DNA of 64,000 nucleotides from Saprospiraceae bacterium (GTDB taxonomy: Bacteria > Bacteroidota > Bacteroidia > Chitinophagales > Saprospiraceae). Position 1 is the stretch's first letter. Every line of letters starts with the position of its first letter. Location of the stretch: positions 92,445 through 156,444 of the forward strand of contig JADJYH010000079.1 in the NCBI GenBank assembly GCA_016719855.1, in the 5' to 3' direction. Made by a program: the position numbers and the translations under genes. This document shows positions 1 to 9,300 of the stretch, one piece after another. Below the pieces are notes generated by a model. It saw nothing but the letters and a program-made list of their open reading frames with translations. It did no database searches and had not been told where the DNA came from.

Positions 1-704
1 GTGGTGTACACCAAGAAGAAAATCGAAACCAAGGGACAGAGTGCCGCACAGCCTACCAACATGACCGGCATGTTTATTTCGCTGGAGGAAATCAAATCTG
101 ACAAATGGACGAATTGGAACTGGAGTCAAGAATGCTTTTTCACTCCGCCGCCTTCCAACCTCCTTTCTTCGGCGCCAATTCCACCGCAGAAATGGACGTG
201 CAGCTCGAATGGATAAACAAAAGCCAAACTGCCAAAGACTATTTCGTAGTTGAAAAATCCGCCGATGGAGTGCATTTCGACTCCCTCCACCGCCAGGATG
301 GTTCGGGGCCAAGCGATAAAGTCGAAATCTACCGGGACATGGACCTGAATCCTTTTGAGGGCTACAATTACTATCGTCTCAAGTTGGTGTACAAAGACGG
401 CAGCTTTGAGTATTCCAATATTGAGGTAGTGAAGTTCAACCCCGATTCCGATTTCACCATCTTCCCCAACCCGGCCAGCGACCGGGTAACGGTTTATCTC
501 GACCGCTTCATGGGCAAGGAAGTTGATTTGGTGATTGTCAACACATTGGGAGAGGTACTGTATGAGCAACACATTACTGAAGTGAAAGACAAGCTCCTAC
601 CGATTGCATTGAACCGAGCGGTTTTCTTGGACGGCATTTACTCCGTATCCGTCATTCACCTTGGCCGGGCGCAATCAAAGCGCCTAATAATTTCGAGGTT
701 TTGA
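1..704 (+). CDS. 3' part of a secreted protein with T9SS type A sorting domain (frameshifted)
   Basis: The gene enters from the left edge. Frame 1 looks coding over the first ~40 codons, then the reading frame moves to frame 3 near 105-140, where a typical segment (VQLEW, then DYFVVEKSADGVHFDSL) begins and runs to the stop at 704. This is the beta-sandwich plus C-terminal sorting domain common in Bacteroidota exported proteins. The FPNPASDRVTVYL motif followed by a GIYSVSVI...KRLIISRF tail is the T9SS type A signal that directs the protein to the outer membrane for cleavage and anchoring or release. The N-terminal catalytic or binding part lies outside the window, so the function is unknown. 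A strong terminator follows. The frameshift could be a sequencing error. Confidence 0.75.
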
Positions 705-725
705 CCTTGCTGCCCTAAAAAACGA

Positions 726-761
726 TGAACGACATCCCTTCGAAGGGGTGTCGTTTTTTTT
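726..761 (+). terminator. Rho-independent terminator
   Basis: An 11-bp stem (AACGACATCCC paired with GGGGTGTCGTT, small TTCGA loop) is followed by a run of T. It lies 22 bases after the stop of the T9SS-domain gene. Confidence 0.9.
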
Positions 762-1038
762 GTTGCATAATCAAAGCAAGCCGCCCAGAACAGCCCCAGT
801 AGGCAAAACCCAGAAACCAACCCCTAATCTAATCCTGAACGCTATCAGGGGTATAGCTTTGGCTTTCAGCGGTAGTTTACTGCGACGTCGGCCAATTCCG
901 TCAACCCCCTTTCAAAATATCCGAAATGCAAATTTGATAGCTTTGTAATGATTTTTTGGAGGGCACAACAGGCGCTTTCCGGGTTCTTAATTCTTCGATT
1001 TTGTGCACCATTTGTACACCAAAATCAAAAAAGGGAAC
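762..1038. other. Intergenic stretch, nothing recognised
   Basis: No ORF with coding character and no repeat of note was seen between the terminator at 726-761 and the tRNA pair. A small imperfect direct repeat (gtgcacc / gtacacc) occurs near 1003-1020. Confidence 0.5.
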
Positions 1039-1070
1039 AAAAAAAGGCTATGCATATTGCATAACCTTTT
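1039..1070 (-). terminator. Terminator behind the tRNA pair
   Basis: On the minus strand AAAAGGTTATGCA pairs with TGCATAGCC and a T-run follows. It sits just downstream of tRNA-Pro and would end a tRNA-Val/tRNA-Pro transcript. Confidence 0.75.
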
Positions 1071-1091
1071 GATATTCAACGTTTTACGTTG

Positions 1092-1165
1092 TCGGGGTGA
1101 CAGGATTTGAACCTGCGACCACACGCCCCCCAGGCGTGTACGCTACCGGGCTGCGCTACACCCCG
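1092..1165 (-). tRNA. tRNA-Pro(GGG)
   Basis: The cloverleaf reads on the minus strand. The acceptor CGGGGTG pairs with CACCCCG, the T-arm contains GGTTCAAATCC, and the anticodon stem CACGC/GCGTG encloses the loop CTGGGGG, giving anticodon GGG. CCA is not encoded. Confidence 0.95.
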
Positions 1166-1195
1166 CTCTCGATTTCGGATTGTCCGATTGCGGAT

Positions 1196-1250
1196 TTCGG
1201 ATTCAAGGTCTGCCCAATCCGCAATCTGCAATCCAATAATCCGCAATCGA
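1196..1250. repeat. Degenerate AATCCGC-type heptamer array
   Basis: Between the two tRNAs, copies of AATCCGCAAT and its complement GGATT(G)CGGATT recur several times. The same heptamer forms a clean tandem array inside the amylase gene at 9763-9793. Confidence 0.7.
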
Positions 1251-1253
1251 AAG

Positions 1254-1328
1254 TGGGTAGTACTGGATTCGAACCAGTGACCTCTGCTCTGTCAAAGCAG
1301 CGCTCTAAACCAACTGAGCTAACCACCC
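1254..1328 (-). tRNA. tRNA-Val(GAC)
   Basis: The acceptor GGGTGGT pairs with ACTACCC. The anticodon stem CTGCT/AGCAG encloses loop TTGACAG, giving anticodon GAC. The T-arm reads CTGGTTCGAATCCAG. CCA is not encoded. It lies 88 bases upstream of tRNA-Pro in the same orientation. Confidence 0.95.
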
Positions 1329-1382
1329 ATATGCAGGGATGAGGGATAAGGTATCAGGGATGAAACACGGTTGCTCATCGTT

Positions 1383-1424
1383 CCTCATTCCTCATTCCTC
1401 ATTCCTCATTCCTCATTCCTCATT
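1383..1424. repeat. Heptanucleotide tandem repeat (CCTCATT x6)
   Basis: Six perfect consecutive copies of CCTCATT lie upstream of tRNA-Val and downstream of asnB. Partial copies flank it. The unit differs from the other arrays in the window but the period is the same. Confidence 0.95.
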
Positions 1425-1554
1425 CCTAAATTGCCTTTCTTCAAAGGCGGGTGCAAAAATAGTCAAAATTGCTTGGTGGGCAACCTTAGGGGCGGTTCAA
1501 TTCAAAAAAATTATCCAAGGTCGTGCGTGGCCCAGCAATGGGGAGTTTTTTCCG

Positions 1555-3330
1555 TTAATCATTGGTTTGCTGCCGCTTCCATAGACAAAAAACCAGAATC
1601 GCCCAAAGTTGGAGGCGGTAGTTTTGGCCGTTCAGGTGCGCTTTGAAAAGGGCTTCAACCTGTGGCAGGTTGAACCATGCCCCGTTGGTTGGGTCGCCGA
1701 GCACCACCTCCTCAAAGCTGCCCCGGAGGGCTGTCCTCAACCAATCACAAACGGGTACGGTGAATCCGTGCTTGGGGCGATTGAAAACCTCGGCTGGCAA
1801 GTGCCGGGCAGCTACTTTGCGGAGCAAGATTTTCTTCTGCCTGCCGTTCACTTTCAGTTGGCTGTCGAGGCTTGACACGTATTCCAACAAAAAGTGGTCG
1901 AGAAACGGGATCCTTGCTTCAAGCGAGGCCAACATGCCCATTTTGTCCACTTTCATCAACAGGTCGTCCACCAGCCAGTTGCGCTGGTCGGTGTAGAGCA
2001 TGCTGTTCAGGTGGCCAGCAGGGGCAAAGTACTGCTTGTCGAACCGCATTTGCTGCTCTTGGGGCAGCAAGTGTTGTTCGATGAAAACATCGGGGTTGAG
2101 CAATTTTTTCCGGCTTGCCGATTTGAAGACATTGGCGCCCGGCAGCCGATTTTTAAAAAGACCTGGAACATGCAGCCTATCGAGTAGGGCGTAAAATTCA
2201 TAGCGTTTGTACCCGCCAAACAACTCATCGGCCCCCTCGCCGGAGAGTACTACCTTGACGTGCTGGGCTGCAAAACGACTCATCACGTAGGTGGGCAAAA
2301 CGGCATAATCTGCCAACGGCTCGTCCATCTTGGCGATGATTTCCGGTAGGCAATCCAACACTTCTGGCTCAGTGACATGGATTTCGTGGTGCTTCGTGCC
2401 GTAGTGGTGCGCCAGTTTGCCCGCAAAATGGGTTTCGTTCAGTTCTGAGTTTTCCCCAAAACCCACCGAAAACGTATGGAGGGTTTGTGCCGAGTTTTCG
2501 GCGGCGTAGGAGAGGATGGTGCTGCTGTCCAAGCCGCCGCTGAGGAACACGCCCACTGGAACGTCGGCTATGAGGTGCGACTTGACTGCTTGGCCTAGCA
2601 GTTGGTCAGTTTCGTGGATGGCTTCTTCCAGCGATACCCCGTGGTGGCTGCGATTGGGCTGCAACTGCCAATAAACAGTCGTTTTCGTCGCTCCATTTGC
2701 CCGGACGTCGAGCCAACTGGCGGGTTTCACCTTCTTTATTTCCTTAAAAATGGTCGTTTCACCACCGATGTACTGCCTTGCAAAATAAGCGTTTACGGCG
2801 CTGGGGTCCAATTCTGAAATCGTCGGGAAAGCAGCCGTGATGGCTTTGATTTCTGAGGCAAAAGCAAACCTGCCGTTCAAGCTGGCGTAGTAGAGTGGCT
2901 TCATGCCGGCCCTGTCACGCACCAGTAGCAGGCGTTGTTGTTGGCTGTCCCAGAGGGCAAAAGCGAACATGCCTGCCAACTTCTTAAAGCCCTGTTCGCC
3001 TTCCAACTGGTAAAGCGCCAAAATGACCTCCGTGTCGCTATGGGTCTGGAAAGGGTAGCCTTTTTGGGCGAGTTCGCTCCGCAATGTCGGGTAGTTGTAA
3101 ATCTCGCCGTTGAAAACAAGGGTGGCGTGACCGTTGGCCGATTGCATGGGCTGGCGCCCTGTTTCGAGGTCAATGATGCTGAGTCGGCGGTGGCCAAGCC
3201 CAACTGGGCCGTCCATAAAAATGCCCTGCCCGTCAGGGCCTCGGTGGGCAATCGTGACGTTCATTTTTTCAACGACCTCCCGACTGGCCAGGCCGCCATC
3301 AAGCGCAAGTATGCCTGTGATTCCGCACAT
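1555..3330 (-). CDS. asnB: Asparagine synthase (glutamine-hydrolysing)
   Basis: This 591-residue protein is a class B asparagine synthetase, which makes asparagine from aspartate, glutamine and ATP in the cytosol. The N-terminal glutaminase domain starts directly with MCGITG, so Cys2 is the nucleophile and fixes the start codon. It continues with HRGPDGQG and LVFNGEIYNY motifs. The synthetase half has the PP-loop SGGLDSS near residue 265 and later GEGADELFGGYKRY. Length is close to the family norm of 550-630. The ATG sits one base from the stop of an upstream glycosyltransferase gene, so the two are probably translationally coupled. AsnB-like enzymes in glycosyltransferase neighbourhoods often amidate surface polysaccharides, so a cell-envelope role is possible but is inference. 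Confidence 0.95.
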   Translation of the reverse strand: MCGITGILALDGGLASREVVEKMNVTIAHRGPDGQGIFMDGPVGLGHRRLSIIDLETGRQPMQSANGHATLVFNGEIYNYPTLRSELAQKGYPFQTHSDTEVILALYQLEGEQGFKKLAGMFAFALWDSQQQRLLLVRDRAGMKPLYYASLNGRFAFASEIKAITAAFPTISELDPSAVNAYFARQYIGGETTIFKEIKKVKPASWLDVRANGATKTTVYWQLQPNRSHHGVSLEEAIHETDQLLGQAVKSHLIADVPVGVFLSGGLDSSTILSYAAENSAQTLHTFSVGFGENSELNETHFAGKLAHHYGTKHHEIHVTEPEVLDCLPEIIAKMDEPLADYAVLPTYVMSRFAAQHVKVVLSGEGADELFGGYKRYEFYALLDRLHVPGLFKNRLPGANVFKSASRKKLLNPDVFIEQHLLPQEQQMRFDKQYFAPAGHLNSMLYTDQRNWLVDDLLMKVDKMGMLASLEARIPFLDHFLLEYVSSLDSQLKVNGRQKKILLRKVAARHLPAEVFNRPKHGFTVPVCDWLRTALRGSFEEVVLGDPTNGAWFNLPQVEALFKAHLNGQNYRLQLWAILVFCLWKRQQTND

Positions 3331-3331
3331 T

Positions 3332-4563
3332 TCAATGCTTTTGCCGATGCTGCTCCATCAGTTGGCGCAGCGCACGGATGTTGTTTTCGAGGCTGAAGTT
3401 TTCGATGGCCATTTGGCGGGCCGCTTTTTTCATGTCAAAAAACTGCGTGGTTTTGATGGCATCGGCCATGGCTACCGCCAACGCAACGGGGTCGCTGGGC
3501 GGCACGAGCCAGCCATTTTTGCCATTTACGACGCCCTCTGGTATGCCCGACACGTTGGTGCCGACGATGGGCAGACCGTGGCTCATTGCCTCCAAGCAAA
3601 CGTTGGGCAGGCCATCCCGGTCGCCGGAGGGGTCCACGATGGAGGGCATCACGAGCACATCGGCCAAGCGGTATTGTGCTTCCATCTGGTTGGGCGGTAT
3701 CATTCCCTTGAACTGGATGTGGTCCACGAGACCCAAATTTTGAACCTGTGATTTCAGTGCTTCCTCCAAGGGGCCGTTGCCAATGAAGACCAATTGAAAA
3801 TCAAAGTTTTGTCTTTTCAAAATGCCGCAAGCTTCGATGAGGAACGTGAAACCCTTTTTCTCTACCATCCGCCCCACGGCTATGTAGCAGAAAGGCTCGT
3901 GATGGCCAGCGGCCAACGTCACCGGCTCTATTTCAATACCGTGGTAAAGCTTGGTGATTTTTTCGGGTCAATGCCTGGCAATGATTTCAGGTACTGTTCA
4001 TTGGCGCCCGTGCAAGTGGAGAGATAAGCGGCATTCGCAATTTTGCCCAAGAGGCCACTGTTGTCGGTGTAAATATCCATGGCATGTGCGGTGCCGCCGT
4101 AGGGAATGCCGGTGATTTTGGAAAGGTGGACGGCGGTGTCACCGGGCGCAGTCAGGAAATGGGCATGTATCAGGTTCACTTTCTCCGAAACCACTTTCCC
4201 TGCAATGGCCGTTGCCCTGAAAAGGCAAATCAGGCTGCGGAAAAACTTTGAAAAGCTGCTGTGCTTCAGCGCAAAAAGCGCTTTCCAAGCCTGCAAATAA
4301 CCGCTCCTGAATCGGAATGCAACCTTGATGTGCTGAAAGAGAAATGACGGCCAAAATGGGTTTTCAGGTAAAAGGATGGCGAGCTTAAGCAACTTTTTTT
4401 CCTTTTCGGTAAGGTCGTCCCGCTCGGTAACCTTGCGGGTAGCAATGAGCATCTGGGTATCCTGTTCGTTCATTTCCGTCAGCTCACGGGTGATGAAGTT
4501 CTGCGACCACTCGAATAGCCGGTTAACGATGAACAAAACCTTGAGCGGCGGGTGGTTTTCCAC
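3332..4563 (-). CDS. GT4-family glycosyltransferase, split by one frameshift
   Basis: Two adjoining frames together make one GT-B fold glycosyltransferase of about 410 residues. The N-terminal half contains KVLFIVNRLFEWSQNFITRE and NLIHAHF. The C-terminal half has AVGRMVEKKGF, the nucleotide-sugar binding region DGLPNVCLEAMSHGLP, and a helical tail. Adding one base to the T6 run at 3958-3963 (A6 on the coding strand) restores DPKKITKLYHGIE, the canonical linker of GT4 enzymes, so the break is a single homopolymer-length change. The start is uncertain: the GTG at 4563 is chosen because longer versions read into a low-complexity repeat. It is coupled to asnB. The sugar and acceptor are unknown. 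Confidence 0.8.
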
Positions 4564-4580
4564 TTGAATGGATTTAATTA

Positions 4581-4675
4581 GCGGGTGAGCGAGTGAGGTT
4601 GAGGATTGGGAGTGAGCGGGGTGAGAGGCCCGGTGGAAACTCTCCCTCACCCCGCTCACCCTCACCCTCTCACCT
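4581..4675. repeat. Self-complementary GTGAG / CTCAC oligomer repeat
   Basis: Repeats of GTGAG on the left are mirrored by CTCAC on the right, so the region can fold into a long imperfect hairpin around GGCCCGG. It lies between the M28 peptidase start-side neighbour and its own stop, and probably ends one of the transcripts. Confidence 0.7.
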
Positions 4676-6253
4676 CTAATTCTTCACAGCCGTTTCCGTG
4701 ATTTTCACCTTGCGGGGCAGTTGCTCGTCCCGTTGGGCGGTGTGCCAAACGAAAGCGGCAGTGATGGTGGCAGCTTGTTTCAGGTCGTCGGCCACGAGGT
4801 GGTCGAAGTTGTCCATGTTGGAGTGGTGGGTGCGGCTCCAGTACGACACGTTGTCTTGGATGAACTGGAAGCCGGGAACCCCTACCCCATCGAAGCTGAG
4901 GTGGTCGGTGCCGCCCGTGTTCTGGAGGGTAAGGGTGGTGGCGCCCATGTCCTTGAAGGGGTCGAGCCAGGCACGGAAGATGGACGAAACATCGTCGTTG
5001 CCCTGCAAATAAATGCCCCGAATCTTGCCAGTGCCATTGTCGAGGTTGTAGTAGGCCGAGATTTTTTCGTAGTCCTTTCCTTTTACCAGGTTGCCGTTGT
5101 CGTCATCGTATCCGACCTCTTTTTTGACATAAGACCTGGAACCTAGCAGCCCCTGCTCCTCGCCCGTCCAAAGGGCGATGCGAAGGGTGCGCCGGGGTTT
5201 TATGCCCGATTCTTTGATGGTTTCCATGAGGATGCGGGCCGTTTCGAGCATGACGGCGCTGCCTGCGCCGTTGTCCGTAGCACCCGTTCCCGATTGCCAG
5301 GAGTCGAAGTGGGCGCCGAACATCACCACCTCGTCCTTCAGGTCGGTGCCGGGTATCTCGGCGATGATGTTGTGCTCCATGCCGTCCTTGTTGGTGTACT
5401 CAGCCTGTATTTCGAAGCTGAGGGTAACGGGGATGTTTTGCGCCAGCATCCTGAAAATGCGGTTGTAATGCTCCACGGACATCGTCACTTGTGGCAGTAC
5501 CACTGCGCCCTCGTCACGGGATTGACCTTCCTTTGCGCTGGCTTGACTAACGAAGACAGTACCAAGGTCGCCCTTGAAGCTGCGGTCAATCGTGGCCAGC
5601 GGCATTTCCTTGTAAAGCATTTCACGCAGAGCTTTAATGAACTCCCGGCCGCTATCGGGGAAGTTGCGGTTGCCACGCCTGACCCTCGGCTGTGGAGCGG
5701 GCGAGTTGGCCATTTCGAGCAGCTCCTCTGGGGTAAGGCGCTTGGCGAGCGGGTCTTCCCACTCTTTCAGCACCCGCAGCGTGTCAATCAGTACAAATTT
5801 GCCCTTGAGTTTGCCCTTGTATTTGTCCAACTCCTCCACCGTGCTGGCGTCCAGGTAGATGACTTCGCCTTTTACCAATCCTTTGGTGGACGGCGACCAA
5901 GCCTTTGGGTAGGCAATCACTGGCCAATAACTTGGGCCTTCGCAGTGCATCTCAAAATGCTTCAGCTCCCAGCCCCGGCCAAACGGCCCCCATTCGTCGA
6001 GGTGTACGTTTTGGTAGCCCCAATCCTTCAACTGCTGCTGTGCCCAGGTGGTGGCTTTGTCGAGCATCGGCGAACCGGTGAGGCGAGGGCCGTACACGTC
6101 CGTAATCATGGCAGCGGTTTCCATGACCCGGCTTTGGTTCATGCCGTGCTTTTTGATGATGGAAATGATGGAATCGTTGACGGTCTCCTGTGCCTGTGAG
6201 GCCGAAAACAGGCTGCAAAGCAGCAGCAAAACAAGGTAGGTCTGTTTTTTCAT
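4676..6253 (-). CDS. M28-family zinc metallopeptidase, secreted
   Basis: The 525-residue protein starts with a clear Sec signal peptide (MKKQTYLVLLLLCSLFSASQAQ). A protease-associated region follows at about residues 110-290. The M28 domain carries the co-catalytic zinc site: GAHFDSW (first His and Asp), TGATDNGAGSAVMLETARIL (bridging Asp), WTGEEQGLLGS (general base and ligand Glu), and GTDHLSFDGVGVPGFQF with a late HHSNMDNFDHL. These enzymes are aminopeptidases or carboxypeptidases acting on peptides in the periplasm or outside the cell. The start is fixed by the signal peptide. It is followed on the same strand by GTGAG repeats and the glycosyltransferase gene. The exact substrate cannot be read from sequence. 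Confidence 0.93.
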   Translation of the reverse strand: MKKQTYLVLLLLCSLFSASQAQETVNDSIISIIKKHGMNQSRVMETAAMITDVYGPRLTGSPMLDKATTWAQQQLKDWGYQNVHLDEWGPFGRGWELKHFEMHCEGPSYWPVIAYPKAWSPSTKGLVKGEVIYLDASTVEELDKYKGKLKGKFVLIDTLRVLKEWEDPLAKRLTPEELLEMANSPAPQPRVRRGNRNFPDSGREFIKALREMLYKEMPLATIDRSFKGDLGTVFVSQASAKEGQSRDEGAVVLPQVTMSVEHYNRIFRMLAQNIPVTLSFEIQAEYTNKDGMEHNIIAEIPGTDLKDEVVMFGAHFDSWQSGTGATDNGAGSAVMLETARILMETIKESGIKPRRTLRIALWTGEEQGLLGSRSYVKKEVGYDDDNGNLVKGKDYEKISAYYNLDNGTGKIRGIYLQGNDDVSSIFRAWLDPFKDMGATTLTLQNTGGTDHLSFDGVGVPGFQFIQDNVSYWSRTHHSNMDNFDHLVADDLKQAATITAAFVWHTAQRDEQLPRKVKITETAVKN

Positions 6254-6263
6254 GACTTGTTTT

Positions 6264-6418
6264 TAGTTGGTGGTTGGCGTATTGGCGTTTTGGCGAATTG
6301 GCGTGTTGGGGTGTTTGTGGGTTGGCGTATTGGCAAGTTAGCGTTTTGGGGTGTTGGGAGTGGTAGGGGTTAACCCCGACTCCGCCCAACACGCCAAAAC
6401 GCCAACACGCCAACCCGC
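6264..6418. repeat. TGGCGTNT octamer array with inverted complement
   Basis: A run of ~8-base units (TGGCGTAT, TGGCGTTT, TGGCGAAT, TGGCGTGT and variants) is followed, after a GGGGTTAACCCC palindrome, by the complement (ACACGCCA, AAACGCCA). The whole stretch fills the space between the lipoprotein stop and the peptidase start and can form a large stem. Confidence 0.85.
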
Positions 6419-6420
6419 CG

Positions 6421-7422
6421 TCAAAAATTCAAGTTCTTGGTCAGGTAGCCCATTTTTAGCGAGTCACGGGTTTTGTCTTGGATGCCCACGCCATACCGCC
6501 GAAATTTGTTGACAGAATCAAAAATGCCCAACCCTTCGCTAATGTTGGAATAGGTCGGTATTTCCCCTGACGAAGTGATGCCCGTATTGGCCAAGCTGAC
6601 GTTGACGTATTTTTCGAGCGATGCGCCCCCGGCAATGATTTCCACGTCAATGCCCAAGAAAATCCGCTTGAGGTCGTCGTTCACTTCGATGTTGTTTTTC
6701 ATCAGTTCATAAAATTCGATACCGACCTTTTCAACCTCAAAATTGTTGCTGTTGCTTTCCCGGCGCAAGCCACGAGCCCAAGGCCATTTGATGGTTTTGT
6801 ACGTGATGGTGGATGGGTCGGTCTTTGGATATTCCGCGTAATTGACGTACAGGGTAGCATCAAAAATAAAGGCGGAATCGGCAGCCGACCAGTTGATATT
6901 GGTCTTACCAGTATTGATAAAAGAGAAGCCGCTGGTGTTGCCGGCCGGGTTGTTCAGCTTTACCGGGGCGAGGATAACGGCATTGCTTGTCACATCCGGT
7001 AGCCCGTTCCCTCGGTCAATGTGCAAGCGGATCTGTTCGCCAGCCTTCAGGCGGATTTCCGTGGAGTCAATGCGGTAAAGCCAGTTTGGCTCGGTGGCAA
7101 AGATGCCATCTTCACGAGGGTAGCCCCAATCGTTGCCATCCACCCGTTCGAGGGTGAAAAGTTGGCCGTTGCTCACCCGTTCCAGTTGCACGATTGCATT
7201 TTCATAGTAGATGGAGTCGGCAATCTTGGCCAGTTCGAGCGCATCGGCGTCGGGGTCGAGGTAGGCTTTTTCCACCCGGATATAATGTGCTGAGTCGCTG
7301 ATGTCTATCAGGCCGAACACAACTGGAATGTCCTTCCATTTTGCGTTGACGTCGAAGTCGTTGGAGCAGGAAAAAATGAAAACCGAGGCCAACAGAAAGG
7401 TGAAAATCAAAGGTCTTTTCAT
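6421..7422 (-). CDS. Putative lipoprotein of unknown function
   Basis: This is a 333-residue protein with a lipoprotein signal (MKRPLIFTFLLASVFIFSCS; lipobox LASVFIFSC is loose but ends in Cys near residue 19). The mature part opens with VNAKWKDIPVVFGLIDISDS and seems all-beta, with alternating hydrophobic strands, which resembles the DUF4249-type outer-membrane-associated lipoproteins of Bacteroidota; that assignment is tentative. It precedes the M28 peptidase on the same strand, separated by a repeat array. A Bacteroidota-type promoter lies directly upstream. Confidence 0.75.
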   Translation of the reverse strand: MKRPLIFTFLLASVFIFSCSNDFDVNAKWKDIPVVFGLIDISDSAHYIRVEKAYLDPDADALELAKIADSIYYENAIVQLERVSNGQLFTLERVDGNDWGYPREDGIFATEPNWLYRIDSTEIRLKAGEQIRLHIDRGNGLPDVTSNAVILAPVKLNNPAGNTSGFSFINTGKTNINWSAADSAFIFDATLYVNYAEYPKTDPSTITYKTIKWPWARGLRRESNSNNFEVEKVGIEFYELMKNNIEVNDDLKRIFLGIDVEIIAGGASLEKYVNVSLANTGITSSGEIPTYSNISEGLGIFDSVNKFRRYGVGIQDKTRDSLKMGYLTKNLNF

Positions 7423-7445
7423 CGAAATCTTAATTTTTTAGGCTG

Positions 7446-7472
7446 CAAAGGTACTTTTTTGGTTGAAACCAA
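7446..7472 (-). promoter_or_regulatory. Bacteroidota-type promoter for the lipoprotein gene
   Basis: On the minus strand TTG, then 16 bases, then TACCTTTG matches the TAnnTTTG -7 box (7446-7453) with a -33 TTG. It lies about 24 bases before the ATG at 7422. Confidence 0.65.
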
Positions 7473-7516
7473 TACGCCTTGCGGCAAAGCTGTCGGCCGC
7501 ATTGCAAGCAGCCCGG

Positions 7517-9135
7517 TTACTTGCCTAACCATTGGCGGCAATCAAGCAGTCGGTATTTTTTTTCAATCTTGAAATATTGATTGTCGGGAAATTGGTTGAT
7601 GGCAAAATTGCGCTCAGGGTTCTTCGCTAACCGTTCCACCAGGTAGCTTTTGAATGGTTCAAAAAGTGCAAACTTCCGTCCCTGTTCAACCAACTGCCTA
7701 TCCACCAGTAAGTAGCTGACGCCCCATTTTTGTACGAAAGCCTCTCCACGGCGGGGTCGGCTGTTGTGGTGGCATCAATGTACCCGAAAAGTCGGGGTGC
7801 CATTTTTTCCCAATAATTCCTGAAATAAAGGGCGTGGAAACCCTCTTGGCTAAACAGCACCGAGCGCTTGCAACGCATCGGTATCATATTGCAAGGGTCT
7901 GGTGGCCCTGCAATAAAGCCGTGGTCTGGTGGTAGTTCATCCACTATTTTGAACAACAATGAATAGTTGCCATAGTCTTGCTGGGCATGGTTTTTTGGCT
8001 CGAAGCGCCAAAACCTAGGCAATATCAATGCCGCTAGGAGGATGGCAGTTGCCCACCATTTTTGAAAAAAAGCAGCGTAAATGCCTAGAAGCCGCACGAG
8101 CAAGATGCTGAAAAAAACAGGGTAGGTGTAGGTCAAGTAACGGGTGGGGAGGAACAGGGTGGGAGCAACAGCCGTGCTGTCACCAGCAATCCGATGCCGG
8201 CCAGTGGTAGGTAAATAAGGCCCTGTCAAAGCGACGATGTGAGCGGTCACCAAAGCTTGCTCAGCAGCAGCAGTATGGCGACCTACCACGATTGGCAGCT
8301 TGTAAACCGGGTCTTGAAAGCCGTTTTGACCACTTGGGCAAAAGGGCGCATCTCTCCGGGGAAGTCAACCCGGCCATCGTCGGAACCAAACATGGGCAGC
8401 GTGAGCAGCTCGTGGGCAGTGAACATCGAGGCCATATTTGGGGGGGCGGGTGGTCGATTTGGCAAAGGATATCGCCACGGCCAGGAGAGCGCCACAGCCA
8501 GCACATCAAATGTTTGAAATGGGTGCCGACTGCCACCAGGTTGGTCTTGTTCAAAAACACCCTCACCCCCTCCAGTCCAAGCATAGCCAACTCGACAAGC
8601 AGCACGATTGGGTAGAACAAAGCGCTCAATATCAGGCAGATAGCAACGCCCCGCCATTTGCCATCGGCAAAAAATAAAGGAAGGCCAAGAGCAGGGAAGC
8701 CAAAGGCCGGCCATTGAAACCCACCATCCGCTCGAACGTGAGGAATCCTACCACCGCCGCCGCTGCCATGCCGAGGGTGGGGCCAAGGGTTTTTACCATA
8801 AAAAAGCGAAAAAACAGGTGGCAAGCAGTGCTGCCAGTGGCATGTACTTCCCAAAAGAAATGGGGTCGAGCACCATCATGGCGGTTCGGCCAACCGCCAC
8901 GTATCCCCACGGCTGGAGTTGTTCGGCGGCGTCATTCAGAGGTCTCCAACAGCGGGTTGCCATCCTTCCACTTCCACATCCAGGCTACGTGCTGGGCGTT
9001 GTCGTCGTTGTGCCAGTATTCGCCGGAAAGCATTTGCCACTCAAAACGGACGAACCACGCCACGCAAAACAGCACAACAAAAGCGATGGCGAAAAAATTG
9101 GACGGCAAGCGATGAACTTTTGGGCTTGGGTTCAT
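7517..9135 (-). pseudogene. Polytopic membrane protein gene, broken into at least five frames
   Basis: Reading across frames from the ATG at 9135 gives one protein of about 530 residues. It starts MNPSPKVHRLPSNFFAIAFVV with a first membrane helix, then GEYWHNDDNAQHVAWMWKWKDG, several more hydrophobic helices (for example FVLP..ALFYPIVLLVELAMLGLEG), a later pair (YLTYTYPVFFSILLVRLLG and WWATAILLAALILPRFW), and a soluble tail ending LLDCRQWLGK. The layout is like GT-C type membrane glycosyltransferases or similar multipass enzymes, but no diagnostic motif was found. The reading frame changes repeatedly, so it is either a dead gene or badly sequenced. It is divergent from the amylase gene. Confidence 0.65.
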
Positions 9136-9160
9136 TGGAAAGTTTTATAATTGCGAGCGC

Positions 9161-9279
9161 TGCCCATTGTGGTCGCCCAATTTATTGGGCTGACCGAACT
9201 GATTTGTTTGACCGAACTTCGAGCTAAAATCTTCGTGTACGGCCGGTCTGCCCAATAAATTGGGCGACCACAATGGGCA
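9161..9279. mobile_element. 119-bp MITE-like element with perfect 30-bp inverted ends
   Basis: The arms 9161-9190 and 9250-9279 are exact reverse complements over 30 bases. Each arm contains a smaller palindrome (GCCCAATaaATTGGGC). The 59-base centre has a direct repeat TGACCGAACT. It has no coding capacity and sits between two divergent genes. Size and structure suit a non-autonomous element or a mobile REP-like unit. Confidence 0.75.
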
Positions 9280-9300
9280 TGGCAAATAAACTGATTTTCA

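Noticed and set aside
5294..6199. 301-codon ORF on the plus strand
   Set aside because: It is antisense to the intact M28 peptidase, and its translation has no domain pattern.
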